A stretch of DNA of 64,000 bases. It comes from Myxococcales bacterium. Lineage in GTDB: Bacteria > Myxococcota_C > UBA6777. The DNA lies in the NCBI GenBank assembly GCA_020632975.1, contig JACKEL010000005.1, positions 186,001 through 250,000 of the forward strand. Reading direction: 5' to 3'. The notes beneath the pieces are model-generated. The model worked only from the letters and a program-made list of their open reading frames with translations, was not told the origin of the DNA and did no database searches. Both the position numbers and the translations under genes were made by a program. Of this stretch, positions 62,417-64,000 are shown piece after piece (the first letter of the stretch is position 1; every line of letters begins with the position of its first letter).

Positions 62417-64000
62417 ATGGATAGTTTGACAAAAAAGGCCATGTCCCTCATGGCTACGGCGACTTGGCGTCAGCACACAATGGCGCGTTTTGCTTGGTGG
62501 CTTCTTACATGTTTGATGATCTTCCACAGCTCTCCTGCACATGCAGGCGTCCAAGGGCAACCTCCAGCCATCCTTGCCACATACAAGCTCTTTGGTTCTG
62601 CCGCAGTGACAGGCAATACCATGATGTCTGCGAGTCCTCCTGGAAACGTCAATGACATCTTACTTCCCCAAAACTCCGCGCAAATCAGCGGCATCCCTTT
62701 TGATGGGGAGGTCGAAGCCGCCTACCTGTGGTGGACAGGGACCGTCAATGGAACAGCCGATACCTCTGTAGACTTCACGCTCCCCAATGGCTCGCGCGTT
62801 CCTGTTAGTTCCACAACCTGCCAAACCGTCAGCCGTGTCCTTGGGAATCTCGACTTCTTTTATTGCCGCGCGGAGATTACTTCCGTCGTCAAACAACTTG
62901 GGACAGGGAACTCACTCAACGGAAACTACACCGTTTCTGGCCTCAACGCTCTCCCTGGTGACTGCAACACCAACCAGTTCTGTCAAGCCAACTATGCGGC
63001 TTGGTCGATGGCTGTTGTATGGAAAAGCCCAACCACCACCGTCCGTCGCGACATCGTCTTGTACGACGGTTTTTTGATGATGGATGAAGAACAAAATCCA
63101 CCCAGTTCAGGGATCACCAACTTTCGTATCACAGGCTTCCGCGTGGGCGATCCCCCTGAAGGTACTTTTACCTTCTTTGGGCTCGAAGGCGATCAATTCT
63201 TGGGTTCCCCTCCTGAAGCATCTACGAACGGCGACTTTATCTCTTTTCGCTCCCAGTCTGCCACGCAGAGCACGAAGTTGGAGTCCTCAACCCCGTACAA
63301 CCCACCAGGCAACGTCTGGAACTCAACACTCGCACTGGGGGTTGACCTAGATACCTTTGAGATCGGGCGACGTGGACAAAACCTTCTTAAACCAGGTGAT
63401 ACATTTGCCGATCTAAGCCTTGGTACGGGCGATGGCATCGCTTGTCCGGGAGGTGCGTGTGGCGATGGGGAACTGGTCTTCCTCGGCTTTATCGTGCTCT
63501 CGATTGACACCCTCACCCCCAACTTCCGCAACACTCGAACGAGAAAGCGGGTGGATCGAGGAAATGCGGGTGTAGGTGATATCCTTACATACACCATCGA
63601 CATCGTAAACACGGGCTCTTTGGCTGCACAAAACACGATTGTGCGAGATGCCATCCCCGCAAACACCACTTATATCCCAGGTTCAACACGCGTCGATGGG
63701 CAGCCACGCCCAGACGTGGGAGGAACCAGCCCACTCGTCAACGGCCTAAACCTCGGAACCATCAACTTCCAAGGTGACAACGACCGCGAGATTACCTTTC
63801 AAGTCCGCATCACTGGGACCCCTGCCAATCGACAAATCGAAAACTTCTTTACAGTACAGTCAGATGAAGTCGGTCCAACCCAAAGCAACACCGCCATCAC
63901 AACGATCCAAGCTCCTCAACTTGGACAGCTAACCAAGCGCTTTGAAAACCTCACGCGTCCAGGAGCAAGTGATGTCCGCCCAGGTGAACAACTTCGCTAT
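62417..64000 (+). CDS. Large secreted protein with DUF11 domain, partial (C-terminus beyond window)
   Basis: Open for 528 codons from ATG 62417 to the window edge. A signal peptide is likely (FAWWLLTCLMIFHSSPAHA, cleavage near residue 43). Internal ATGs, for example at MARFAWW, could be the real start. Residues about 50-360 are a globular, beta-rich domain with paired cysteines (CQTVSRVLGNLDFFYC, CPGGACGDG). It looks like the N-terminal part of large Myxococcota surface proteins. From about 371 a DUF11 repeat follows (VGDILTYTIDIVNTGSLAAQ and IVRDAIPANTTYIPGSTRVD). A second repeat begins near the edge (DVRPGEQLRY). Such proteins often have many DUF11 repeats and an outer-membrane sorting signal at the end. 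Confidence 0.8.
   Translation, partial: MDSLTKKAMSLMATATWRQHTMARFAWWLLTCLMIFHSSPAHAGVQGQPPAILATYKLFGSAAVTGNTMMSASPPGNVNDILLPQNSAQISGIPFDGEVEAAYLWWTGTVNGTADTSVDFTLPNGSRVPVSSTTCQTVSRVLGNLDFFYCRAEITSVVKQLGTGNSLNGNYTVSGLNALPGDCNTNQFCQANYAAWSMAVVWKSPTTTVRRDIVLYDGFLMMDEEQNPPSSGITNFRITGFRVGDPPEGTFTFFGLEGDQFLGSPPEASTNGDFISFRSQSATQSTKLESSTPYNPPGNVWNSTLALGVDLDTFEIGRRGQNLLKPGDTFADLSLGTGDGIACPGGACGDGELVFLGFIVLSIDTLTPNFRNTRTRKRVDRGNAGVGDILTYTIDIVNTGSLAAQNTIVRDAIPANTTYIPGSTRVDGQPRPDVGGTSPLVNGLNLGTINFQGDNDREITFQVRITGTPANRQIENFFTVQSDEVGPTQSNTAITTIQAPQLGQLTKRFENLTRPGASDVRPGEQLRY

Overview
The window is one chromosomal segment of a Gram-negative bacterium with about 50% GC, densely coding and without any phage, transposon or insertion sequence that I can recognise. 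The gene content points to Myxococcota or a related deltaproteobacterial lineage: many lipoproteins carrying MopE-type metal-binding motifs, SBBP or WD40 propellers or dickkopf-like cysteine motifs; a PEGA-domain protein; a sigma-region-4-like DNA-binding protein; a C4 zinc-ribbon coiled-coil protein; a fused isobutyryl-CoA mutase; and multihaem cytochromes. This assignment is inference from gene content. No 16S gene is present.

Layout. 1-9.8 kb: lysC (cut by the left edge), a TonB-dependent receptor with a collagen-like linker, a sigma-like regulator, a GATC-rich palindromic site, an Slt-like superhelical protein without a catalytic domain, and a cytochrome b5-like protein beside a fatty-acid desaturase/carotene-hydroxylase-type enzyme. 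The end of that enzyme's gene is formed by a hairpin repeat. 10-14.5 kb: two secreted lipoproteins. 14.5-36.9 kb: the housekeeping core, with a UvrD-type helicase, mtnB, dprA, topA, cysteine desulfurase, acyl-CoA ligase, dnaG-rpoD, a CAU tRNA, a zinc-ribbon protein overlapping an RNase HI with a long acidic/basic tail, rnpB (RNase P RNA), prmA and icmF. 36.9-51.7 kb: envelope and transport genes, with a PEGA protein, a repeat array, a beta-barrel protein, a HEAT-repeat protein, an OPT transporter with a membrane partner, a giant WD40 lipoprotein, a GH31 glycosidase and arsC. 51.9-60.8 kb: aldehyde dehydrogenase, the peroxiredoxin/AhpD pair, a pentahaem lipoprotein, engB, a polytopic membrane protein that may be a diverged cytochrome c maturation factor, and a tetrahaem cytochrome. 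61-64 kb: tRNA-Val(GAC), a small cysteine-rich lipoprotein, tRNA-Ala(GGC) and the start of a large DUF11 surface protein cut by the right edge.

Expression signals are unusually legible. Many transcripts start from TTGACA-like -35 boxes with 16-18 bp spacers, most start codons have clear AGGAG-type sites, and the tRNAs at 61 kb each carry their own promoter and intrinsic terminator. Functional links visible in the order are cytochrome b5 with the desaturase, dnaG with rpoD, peroxiredoxin with AhpD (separated by a hairpin attenuator), OPT with its membrane partner, and tetrahaem cytochrome with the putative haem-handling membrane protein.

I found no convincing new defence or mobile system. The most unusual items are the hairpin repeat family (9.8 and 38.5 kb), the symmetric GATC array at 6.1 kb, the 28-repeat WD40 lipoprotein, the GH31 enzyme that looks like a sulfoquinovosidase with a changed substrate residue, and the possible diverged CcsBA-like protein.
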